Positions 49,974 through 56,381 of a stretch of 56,381 nucleotides of DNA are shown in pieces. The notes under the pieces are model-generated. The model was not told the origin of the DNA and made no database searches. It worked only from the letters and a program-made list of their open reading frames with translations. Every line of letters begins with the position of its first letter. The stretch's first letter is position 1. The stretch is from JAQBQZ01 sp964406475 (lineage in GTDB: Bacteria > Patescibacteriota > Minisyncoccia > Phycocordibacterales > CAIRYW01): positions 1-56,381 of the forward strand of contig CAYORS010000003.1 of the NCBI GenBank assembly GCA_964406475.1. The letters are read 5' to 3'. Position numbers and translations under genes: made by a program.

Positions 49974-51026
49974 ATGAAAGAAAGTAAACTCGAAGTGTAT
50001 CTCTATTTTATTCTCCTGGGATTTTCTGCTTTTTTGGTATATAAAATTTTTGAACCATATCTTTTACCTATTATACTTGCGCTTATTTTTACTGTTGTTT
50101 TTTTTCCTTTGCATCACCGTATCGAAAAAGCTTTTTCTCGTCACAAATCACTGGCTGCTTTTTTGACTCTTCTTACTGTTTCGGTGTTAGTTCTTTTGCC
50201 TTTTGTTTTATACGGAATCCAGCTTTCTGATGAAGTAAAAAACTTTTATGATTATGCTTTTGCTGCAATGCAGGGAGGAGGAATAATGACAAAGCTTACT
50301 GGTGTCGTGAATCATATTATTTCTTCTTTTTCACCATTTGGGGTGAAATGGCCTGTTTTTGATGTATCAGAGACTGAAGTATATGTGTTTCAGTTTTTGT
50401 CTTGGATACGAGGTCATTTTGGTGACATCTTCTCTGGGCTTGCACAATTTTTTGTCGGGTTGTTTATTTTTCTTATTGCGTTTTACTACTTTCTTCGAGA
50501 TGGTATGGTATTGCGAAAGCGACTCATCGAAGTAAGTCCTTTCCCGGATAATCGCGATGAAGAAATACTTCTGAAGTTAAAGGTGGCGATTATGTCTGTT
50601 GTCAAAGGATCAATACTTGTTGCTCTTGTACAAGGGATTATGACAGGTCTTGGGCTTTATATTTTTGGTGTTCCTTCTGCTCTTTTGTGGGGAGGTGTCA
50701 CCGTGATCGCTGCACTTGTGCCTGGTATAGGAACATCACTCGTTCTTTTGCCAAGTATTATTTTCCTTTTCTTTTCTGGTATGAGTGTTAATGCGTTTGG
50801 ATTATTGTTGTGGGGTGTTGTGTGTGTAGGTCTTATCGACAATATTCTTGGACCAAAACTTGTCGAAAAAGGAATCAATATTCACCCTCTTCTTATTCTT
50901 CTCTCTGTGCTTGGGGGGATTAGTTTCTTTGGGGTGACTGGTTTTATTCTCGGTCCAATAGTCCTTTCATTTCTTTTTACATTATTTGCAATCTATAAAC
51001 CGATTATTTTGAAGGATAACAAATAA
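49974..51026 (+). CDS. AI-2E family transporter (PerM/YdiK-like)
   Basis: 350 residues, about eight membrane helices. Family features are the N-terminal pair of helices, the soluble loop in the middle and the segments YYFLRDGMVLRKRLIEVSPF, VKGSILVALVQGIMTGLGLYIFGVPSALLWGG and DNILGPKLVEKGINIHPLLILLSVLGGISFFG, which are strongly typical. These carry small molecules or act in export; a specific substrate cannot be named. Overlaps the ABC ATPase start by one base. Confidence 0.9.
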   Translation: MKESKLEVYLYFILLGFSAFLVYKIFEPYLLPIILALIFTVVFFPLHHRIEKAFSRHKSLAAFLTLLTVSVLVLLPFVLYGIQLSDEVKNFYDYAFAAMQGGGIMTKLTGVVNHIISSFSPFGVKWPVFDVSETEVYVFQFLSWIRGHFGDIFSGLAQFFVGLFIFLIAFYYFLRDGMVLRKRLIEVSPFPDNRDEEILLKLKVAIMSVVKGSILVALVQGIMTGLGLYIFGVPSALLWGGVTVIAALVPGIGTSLVLLPSIIFLFFSGMSVNAFGLLLWGVVCVGLIDNILGPKLVEKGINIHPLLILLSVLGGISFFGVTGFILGPIVLSFLFTLFAIYKPIILKDNK

Positions 51027-51748
51027 TGAAAAAAGCACTTGAGATAAAAAATCTTGTAAAAGATTTTGATGGGTTTAGAGCTGTTGATGATTTGTCTTTT
51101 GTTGTTGAAGAGGGAACGATTACTGGACTTTTGGGACCCAATGGTGCAGGAAAGACCACGACAATCCAAATGATTCTTGATATCATTACTCCAACAAGTG
51201 GTACGATTAGTGTTTTGGGAAAAGATTTTGCAGATGCAAGACAAGAAATATTATCATCTATAAATTTCTCTTCTCCTTATGTGGCATTGCCAACAAATTT
51301 GACAGTGATGGAAAACCTTCTCACCTTTGCGCGGTTGTATAATGTGGAGAATCCTCGAAAAAAAATAAATGAACTTGCGGATTTTTTTGAGATACGACAC
51401 TTACTTGACAGAATAACAGCTTCTCTTTCTACAGGGCAGCTTACTCGAGTGAATCTTACCAAAGCTTTTGTTAATGATCCAAAGCTACTTCTCCTTGATG
51501 AGGCGACAGCATCTCTTGATCCAGATATTGCAGACAAGACGAGGAAGGTTTTAAAAAAAATGCAAAAAGAAAAAGGTGTAACTATTCTTTATACATCACA
51601 TAATATGGCAGAGATAGAAGAGTTATGTGATCATGTGATCTTTATGAACAAAGGAAAGGTGCGAGAAGAGGGGACTGTTGCCGAGCTTGTAGAGAAGTTT
51701 GGCCACAAAGATTTGAATGATATTTTTATTAGTATTGCACGAGAATGA
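51026..51748 (+). CDS. ABC transporter ATP-binding protein
   Basis: 240 residues. Walker A is LLGPNGAGKTTTIQMIL near residue 35, the signature is LSTGQLTRVNLTKAFVNDPK and Walker B is LLLLDEATASLD, with the H-loop in LYTSHNMAEIEEL. The signature is STGQ, not SGGQ, as in some drug/polysaccharide exporters. It would drive the adjacent ABC-2 permease. One-base overlap upstream; the permease starts two bases after its stop. Confidence 0.93.
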   Translation: MKKALEIKNLVKDFDGFRAVDDLSFVVEEGTITGLLGPNGAGKTTTIQMILDIITPTSGTISVLGKDFADARQEILSSINFSSPYVALPTNLTVMENLLTFARLYNVENPRKKINELADFFEIRHLLDRITASLSTGQLTRVNLTKAFVNDPKLLLLDEATASLDPDIADKTRKVLKKMQKEKGVTILYTSHNMAEIEELCDHVIFMNKGKVREEGTVAELVEKFGHKDLNDIFISIARE

Positions 51749-51749
51749 T

Positions 51750-52544
51750 ATGAATCCAACACGAATAAAAGCAATAGTGATGAGACATCTGTATCTTTAC
51801 AAGGGAAGGAGTCTTCCAAGGTTTCTCGATATTTTCTTTTGGCCCGTCATTACACTTTTGACATGGGGATTTCTATCTGTGTATTTGCAGCAAGGTAATC
51901 TTTCAAATGTAAATTTCGTCTCTGTGATTTTGGGTGCTGTGATTTTTTGGGAGATTACTCAGAGAGCTCAGCAGTCAATCTCGATCTACTTTCTTGAAGA
52001 TGTTTGGGAGAGGAATTTTTTGAATATCTTTGTGACACCTCTCACTACGTTGGAATTTTTTGTGGCAAGTTTGATTTTGGGATTTATTCGTATTCTCATT
52101 ATTGCTTTTGTGATGTTTGTCTTATCTTTTCTTTTGTATCACTATAGTATTTTTGCTTTAGGGTTTGCGTTTATTCCCTATGCTGCGAATTTGTTTTTGT
52201 TTGGAGTGGTGATTGCTATATTTATTAATTCGATTATTCTGAGGTTTGGTACATCAGCACAGGTTCTTGCTTTTGGACTTATTTTTATAATCCAGCCAAT
52301 TAGTGCAATTTTTTATCCACTCTCTTCACTTCCTTTTTGGATCCATCCTTTTTCACTTGTTCTTCCTACAACACATATTTTTGAAGCTATGAGATCGACT
52401 CTTATGACAGGACAGATTGATACTCTCCATCTTATAAGTGCAAGCATTCTCAATATTCTCTATCTTCTTCTTGCGTGGGATTTTTGGAATCGTATGTTTA
52501 AAAGTGTCAAAGAAAAAGGTCTTCTCATCAAGGTTCAAAACTAG
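51750..52544 (+). CDS. ABC-2 type permease
   Basis: 264 residues from ATG 51750; an upstream ATG at 51717 lies inside the ATPase gene. Six membrane helices follow the ABC-2 pattern (IFFWPVITLLTWGFLSVYL, FEAMRSTLMTG near the end). Partner of the ATPase just upstream, probably exporting a lipid, glycan or drug-like substrate. No specific substrate can be inferred. Confidence 0.85.
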   Translation: MNPTRIKAIVMRHLYLYKGRSLPRFLDIFFWPVITLLTWGFLSVYLQQGNLSNVNFVSVILGAVIFWEITQRAQQSISIYFLEDVWERNFLNIFVTPLTTLEFFVASLILGFIRILIIAFVMFVLSFLLYHYSIFALGFAFIPYAANLFLFGVVIAIFINSIILRFGTSAQVLAFGLIFIIQPISAIFYPLSSLPFWIHPFSLVLPTTHIFEAMRSTLMTGQIDTLHLISASILNILYLLLAWDFWNRMFKSVKEKGLLIKVQN

Positions 52545-52620
52545 CTTGACTCGAGTTTTGAAACTTGCTTTTCGGACAAAAAAGATATATATTTGCCAGG
52601 AACATTTGTTTTTTATTCTT

Positions 52621-53133
52621 ATGCAAGTATTTGATCTTACAACAGAGGCTTCTATGAACGGCACTCGTTCTACGGTAGTGCATTATAAACAGGGTTGGTT
52701 TTTATTTCCTCAAGATATAAACAAGCTCACTCTAGTCCATATCCCGGAAGGGGAGAACATTATGAAAGCGATTGAGAGTGTGGGTTCGCGTGCATGCAAT
52801 GTGTGTTTAGCACACGCATTTTACGCGAGCTGGATCGAGATGCCTTCTCGTTGGAAAATAGACAGAACGGGCTATAGAACGATTATTTGTGCAGGTTCCA
52901 TATTTCAACCGAGTAATGGTGATGTGGATTATCCTCGGACATCAAGATTAGTTGCACAACTTTACTCTCAACACAGAGGGGGATCCGAGAAGATTTCTGT
53001 TGGGCAGTTTATCCTCGACCACACAACTGTTGCAGAGAGAAGTGACTATCTTTTGTGCTTCAGGCGACGAACAGTATTTAGAACTGCTGTGAAAAAGAGA
53101 AGAAAAAAAAGAAAGAAAGAAGCCACTGCATAA
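52621..53133 (+). CDS. Hypothetical protein with basic C-terminus
   Basis: 170 residues from ATG 52621; a longer frame opens at 52438 but overlaps the permease. A beta-type middle (VVHYKQGWFLFPQDINKLTLVHI, YRTIICAGSIFQ) is followed by a strongly basic end (KKRRKKRKKEATA). No family is recognised. The stop lies inside a terminator hairpin. Confidence 0.55.
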   Translation: MQVFDLTTEASMNGTRSTVVHYKQGWFLFPQDINKLTLVHIPEGENIMKAIESVGSRACNVCLAHAFYASWIEMPSRWKIDRTGYRTIICAGSIFQPSNGDVDYPRTSRLVAQLYSQHRGGSEKISVGQFILDHTTVAERSDYLLCFRRRTVFRTAVKKRRKKRKKEATA

Positions 53134-53147
53134 GCGGTGGTGTTTTT
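53123..53147 (+). terminator. Terminator overlapping the stop of the 52621 gene
   Basis: CCACTGC (53123-53129) with GCGGTGG (53134-53140) around ATAA. One pair is a G-U wobble that exists only on the plus strand, and TGTTTTT follows, so it ends the rightward message between convergent genes. Confidence 0.75.
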
Positions 53148-53149
53148 AA

Positions 53150-53725
53150 TTAATGATCTGCGAACATATAGGGGCTATAAGACCAGTTTGATGTCCATTC
53201 ATTATCTTCTGATTGACACCAATATGAATTGGATATTGTCTTTTCAAAGTAATGAAACATTGCTCGGTGTGCTCCACACCGAAGAGGGTTGTCTGTATTT
53301 TCAAATTGTGCCACAAGATCATAGTCACTTGCATCTGTGTTAGGGATGTATGCATAAACATAATTACCATTACACCAAGGACCTGCATATCCGTTACAGA
53401 CAGTATCGTTCGCGATATTTAGCGGGTCGGTAGGGAGTTTGATATAATCTGCGAGTGCTTGTGCAAGCCTGTTCCAGGAATTGGTGGTGCTGTAAGACCA
53501 TACCACACCTGTTTCTGGTTGTGGGTATTTTTGGCCGTGATCTGCAAAATACAAAGCAAGTGCTTTTTTGATTTCTTCTAAATTTTGTCCTCGGACAGAA
53601 TCTCTTGCTTTAATCCGTGCATTACTTAATGTAGTAAAAACAATAGATGAGAGCAATGCTATAATACTTATTACAACAAGCAGTTCAATAAGAGTGAATC
53701 CTTTTTTGTTTGTTTTGAAAGACAT
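53150..53725 (-). CDS. Type IV pilin-like protein
   Basis: 191 residues. The prepilin leader and methylation site are clear: NKKGFTLIELLVVISIIALLSSIVF, with G|F cleavage and E5. The globular part has LEEIKKALALYFADHGQKYPQPETG, characteristic of Parcubacteria major pilin-like proteins, and paired Cys near VCNGYAGPWCNG and RCGAH...YWCQ. It would be assembled by a type IV pilus or related machine; those genes are not in this window. A small anchored-protein gene lies immediately upstream. Confidence 0.88.
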   Translation of the reverse strand: MSFKTNKKGFTLIELLVVISIIALLSSIVFTTLSNARIKARDSVRGQNLEEIKKALALYFADHGQKYPQPETGVVWSYSTTNSWNRLAQALADYIKLPTDPLNIANDTVCNGYAGPWCNGNYVYAYIPNTDASDYDLVAQFENTDNPLRCGAHRAMFHYFEKTISNSYWCQSEDNEWTSNWSYSPYMFADH

Positions 53726-53730
53726 ATGTT

Positions 53731-53979
53731 TTATTTTTTTATACCAGGAAAAATGAATTGCCCATCTTTTGAGTTTTTTTGTGGATTGTAGGATGAGCTT
53801 GTTATTTGTGTTGGTTTTTTGGTGTATGTGCCGATATAAAAAGCGAGAACAAAAAATATGAGAGCAAAGCCAAGTAATGTAAAGTTTGTTTTGGGTGTAC
53901 GAGGTCTGCGGATGTCACCAGGAAAATAAATAGTTTTTTTGGATTTTTGTGTGTATTCGTCTTCAAAAACAAATGTCAT
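53731..53979 (-). CDS. Small single-helix membrane protein beside the pilin
   Basis: 82 residues with one membrane helix (FTLLGFALIFFVLAFYIGTY, about 33-52), a basic/Pro-rich cytoplasmic start and an outside tail of about 28 residues. No family is recognised. It is five bases before the pilin, so probably co-transcribed with it. Confidence 0.55.
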   Translation of the reverse strand: MTFVFEDEYTQKSKKTIYFPGDIRRPRTPKTNFTLLGFALIFFVLAFYIGTYTKKPTQITSSSYNPQKNSKDGQFIFPGIKK

Positions 53980-54057
53980 AAAGCAATTGTACCAACAATT
54001 AAAAGAGGGGGCAATGTTGGTTTTGTTTTAATATTCTCTTGATGGTATCATAATTCT

Positions 54058-54942
54058 ATGAAAAAAATAGTAACTCATAATGGAACATTTCACCCTGATG
54101 ATGTCTGCGCAGTTGCTACACTCAAGATGGCTTTTCCCAATGAAGAATTCATTATTGTCCGTACTCGAGATCCAAAGGAGTTTCAGGATGCTGATTTTGT
54201 GCTTGATGTGAGTAAGCTCTATGATGGTCTCAAGTATTTTGACCATCACCAACTCGAAGGGGCGGGTAAGCGAGACAATGGAATACCGTACGCATCATTT
54301 GGACTCGTATGGAAAAAGTTTGGCATAAATGTATGCAACACAGAGCTTATCTGCGATGCGATTGATAAAAAAATTGTTCAAGTTGTAGATGCTGGGGACA
54401 ATGGGGTAAATATCTATAACGAGATATACGAAGGTGTTAGCCCATTTGGACTCACTTCTGTTATTGCATCATTCAATCCAACAGCACTCGAATCTCGAGA
54501 GGAAGATAAGTGTTTTGTAGACGCAGTTAAATTTGCAATCTTTGTGCTCGAGCGGGCAATCGCCTTTGAAAAGGTGAGTGAAGAGGCACAGAAAGTATTC
54601 GAATATGTCTACAACAATTCAGAAGACAAAAGAGTGCTTGTGTTTGATCGGGACTTAGACTGGAAGTTCTATAACGGTTCGAGAAACGGTCATGGCTTTG
54701 ATGAAGTTTTGTATATTGTATATCCAAGTGATGATAGGTGGAGTGTGAGAGCAATGCACAAAGACCCAAAGAAATTTGAGACAAAAAAACCTTTTCCAGA
54801 AGTATGGGCAGGACTCTCGGATGAGGAGCTCGAAAAAGTAAGTGGAGTCACTGGTGCGGTCTTCTGTCATCGCGCGAGATTCCTGGTAGTGGCGAAGACC
54901 AAGGAGGCTGCCCTCAGTCTTGCTTCAAAGGCTCTTCTTTAG
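54058..54942 (+). CDS. MYG1-family (UPF0160) DHH-superfamily protein
   Basis: 294 residues. The MYG1 signature THNGTFHPDDVCAVATLKMAF is at the N-terminus, and later DHHQLEGAGKRDNGIPYASFGLVWKKFG gives the DHH metal site. The C-terminal part has DDRWSVRAMHKDPKKFETKKPFPEVWAGLSDEELEKVSGVTGAVFCHRARFLVVAK. Eukaryotic MYG1 is a manganese-dependent 3'-5' RNA exonuclease of mitochondria and nucleus; by analogy this is a putative RNA-processing nuclease. The bacterial function is not established. A CATAAT immediately before the ATG may be a promoter element. Confidence 0.9.
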   Translation: MKKIVTHNGTFHPDDVCAVATLKMAFPNEEFIIVRTRDPKEFQDADFVLDVSKLYDGLKYFDHHQLEGAGKRDNGIPYASFGLVWKKFGINVCNTELICDAIDKKIVQVVDAGDNGVNIYNEIYEGVSPFGLTSVIASFNPTALESREEDKCFVDAVKFAIFVLERAIAFEKVSEEAQKVFEYVYNNSEDKRVLVFDRDLDWKFYNGSRNGHGFDEVLYIVYPSDDRWSVRAMHKDPKKFETKKPFPEVWAGLSDEELEKVSGVTGAVFCHRARFLVVAKTKEAALSLASKALL

Positions 54943-54983
54943 TTTTGTGTTATACTGGGCGTATTATAACTAATAATTAACTT

Positions 54984-55946
54984 ATGGCTTTTATCGACGA
55001 ACTATATATTCATGCACGTGCCGGCAAAGGAGGAGACGGTGTTGTTCGTTGGCGTCACGAAAAAAGTAAGGAGTTTTCTGGACCTTCAGGTGGAAATGGC
55101 GGTCAGGGAGGAGATGTCTTCATTAAGTCAGTAAGCGATTTGTCGATTCTCCAGAGATACAAGTCCCAGAAAAAATTTGCTGCAAAAGACGGTGACCCGG
55201 GCTTTAGGGATAGTATGCATGGTAAAAATGGTGAAGATTTATATATCGAACTTCCTGTTGGGAGTGTGGTTAAAAATATGGATACTGGTGAAGTGTTCTC
55301 GCTCGATAAGCGCGACCAAGTAGAGCTCATACTCAAAGGTGGGAGAGGTGGTCTCGGTAATGAATATTTCAAAAGTTCTACCAACCGTTCTCCAGAAGAA
55401 AGTACTCCTGGAACTCTAGGTGAAGAAGCGGATTTTTATATTGAACTACAGATGGTTGCAGATATTGGACTCATAGGTCTTCCAAACGCAGGTAAGAGCT
55501 CCCTTCTAAATGTTCTCACACGTGCGCAAGCCAAGGTTGGCAACTATGCGTTTACTACTCTCGAGCCAAACCTCGGTGATATGTATGGTACGATAATCGC
55601 TGATATCCCAGGTCTTATTGAAGGTGCAAGTGAAGGAAGAGGACTCGGACATAAATTCTTGAGACATATCAAGCGTACGAGAAGCTTGATCCATTGTGTT
55701 TCTGTTGAAAATGAAGACCCTCTTCAAGTATATAACACAGTTCGCGATGAGCTCTTAAAATCAGATAACGGTCTCAAGGATAAACCAGAGATTATTTTGC
55801 TTACCAAAACAGATTTAGTTGATGTAGAAAGACTCGAATCCATCAAAGATCTTTTTAAGAAAAAGACTAAAAAAGAAGTGTTCTCTGTTTCTGTCTATGA
55901 TACTGACTCTATTAAAATGTTGACTAAAGATCTGTTATCTCTTTAG
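54984..55946 (+). CDS. obg: Obg-family GTPase, short form
   Basis: 320 residues against the usual 390-460. The Gly-rich Obg domain is intact (IHARAGKGGDGVVRWRHEKSK, GGNGGQGGDVFIK, GGRGGLGN). The GTPase domain has G1 LIGLPNAGKSSLLN, G3 DIPGLIEGA and G4 LLTKTDLVD. The variable C-terminal OCT domain is absent. Obg acts in ribosome assembly and stress response. TATACT at about 54949 is a possible -10. Loss of the OCT tail is common in reduced genomes. Confidence 0.95.
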   Translation: MAFIDELYIHARAGKGGDGVVRWRHEKSKEFSGPSGGNGGQGGDVFIKSVSDLSILQRYKSQKKFAAKDGDPGFRDSMHGKNGEDLYIELPVGSVVKNMDTGEVFSLDKRDQVELILKGGRGGLGNEYFKSSTNRSPEESTPGTLGEEADFYIELQMVADIGLIGLPNAGKSSLLNVLTRAQAKVGNYAFTTLEPNLGDMYGTIIADIPGLIEGASEGRGLGHKFLRHIKRTRSLIHCVSVENEDPLQVYNTVRDELLKSDNGLKDKPEIILLTKTDLVDVERLESIKDLFKKKTKKEVFSVSVYDTDSIKMLTKDLLSL

Positions 55947-55990
55947 ACGCGTTAAATTAAGCATCGTATCTTGCTTTGATTTATGTATTT

Positions 55991-55999
55991 TGCTATAAT
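55991..55999 (+). promoter_or_regulatory. Extended -10 before the last gene
   Basis: TGC and TATAAT (55994-55999), eight bases before ATG 56008; again a probable leaderless start. Confidence 0.55.
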
Positions 56000-56007
56000 T
56001 TGATTTA

Positions 56008-56381
56008 ATGATTTTAAGTAATTTTCTAAAAATTAAAAAAAGCTATTTAACTAGAAGTATACTTTTGAGCTCTTTTTTTGTCTTTGGGGTTATCCTGTCT
56101 TTCTCCTTTTATATACAATCTGTATATTCTGCTACGAATATAACCTGTAATGGTGGTACTGAATATTTGAGCTCACCAGGTGATTATACTACAAACCCGA
56201 ATCTAAGTAATTGTATTATCTATATTCAAACCGATGGTGTTGTGATCGATTTTGGTAATAATGGTGTAAATTATGTAAATATCTATGCAGTATCATTGGG
56301 GAATGCATATTCGCTTACTATTAAAAATTTGGCTTACTCGGCAAATTCTTATGTATACGCGTATGGTGCAGATGGGGCATC
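56008..56381 (+). CDS. Secreted protein, N-terminal part only
   Basis: Frame from ATG 56008 to the window edge (124 codons, no stop). A long hydrophobic signal (SILLSSFFVFGVILSFSFYIQSVYSA, about 18-43) is followed by a Cys/Asn/Tyr-rich, beta-type sequence (ITCNGGTEYLSSPGDYTTN, IYIQTDGVVIDFGNNGVNY, YSLTIKNLAYSANSYVYAYG) resembling parallel beta-helix or similar surface proteins. Function cannot be assigned because the rest is missing. Such proteins are often large adhesin-like surface proteins in CPR. Confidence 0.7.
   Translation, partial: MILSNFLKIKKSYLTRSILLSSFFVFGVILSFSFYIQSVYSATNITCNGGTEYLSSPGDYTTNPNLSNCIIYIQTDGVVIDFGNNGVNYVNIYAVSLGNAYSLTIKNLAYSANSYVYAYGADGA

Noticed and set aside
1..56381. 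CRISPR array or insertion sequence
   Set aside because: No regularly spaced repeats or transposase genes were seen on either strand.

Overview
The window looks like a chromosome segment of an ultra-small, AT-rich Candidate Phyla Radiation (Patescibacteria, probably Parcubacteria-like) bacterium. This is inferred from the mix of a Myg1-type protein, an Obg without its C-terminal domain, PsbP-like anchored proteins, many short unknown membrane proteins, very few Shine-Dalgarno sites, and promoters whose -10 box sits only a few bases before the ATG. TGA is used as a normal stop, so the recoded Gracilibacteria/Absconditabacteria code does not apply.

Bases 1-6410 are a phage or prophage end carrying a diversity-generating retroelement (DGR). 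A minus-strand run encodes a ParB-methyltransferase, a second methyltransferase, a small-terminase-like protein and a large terminase with an apparent second nuclease domain. Downstream lies a GC-rich target gene (904-1698) whose last 40 codons are a variable repeat (VR). The template repeat (TR) lies at about 431-554. Over 91 aligned bases there are 23 differences, and 19 fall on adenines of the template (T on the plus strand), which is the DGR signature. An Avd-like accessory gene (42-392) is beside it on the opposite strand. The reverse transcriptase is not in the window and must lie to the left if present.

Bases 6411-7428 hold no convincing gene but many stable inverted repeats. At 7108-7390 the pairing uses G-U wobbles that work only on the plus strand, which suggests an unrecognised structured RNA.

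Bases 7429-22985 are a mixed chromosomal region: small membrane or secreted proteins, an ankyrin protein, radC, three tandem anchored proteins sharing a nearly identical N-terminal DNA cassette, a Phd/RelE-type toxin-antitoxin pair with two perfect 16-bp palindromes over its promoter, rsmI, a DUF4015 glycosidase-like protein, a VirD4-like ATPase and a glycosyltransferase.

Bases 23061-43390 are cell-envelope synthesis. A decayed murD-like fragment precedes murD and murC. A long cluster follows with six glycosyltransferases, a GT2-methyltransferase fusion, a sugar-nucleotide dehydrogenase, AsnB, methyltransferases, a kinase-like protein, a deacetylase, an acyltransferase, a flippase and an O-antigen ligase/polymerase. 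Together they would make, flip and polymerise a surface glycan.

Bases 43448-56381 carry murB, a 22-residue lysine-rich peptide gene, secA, alr, an AI-2E family transporter, an ABC exporter pair, a pilin, a Myg1-family protein, obg and the start of a secreted protein cut by the window edge.
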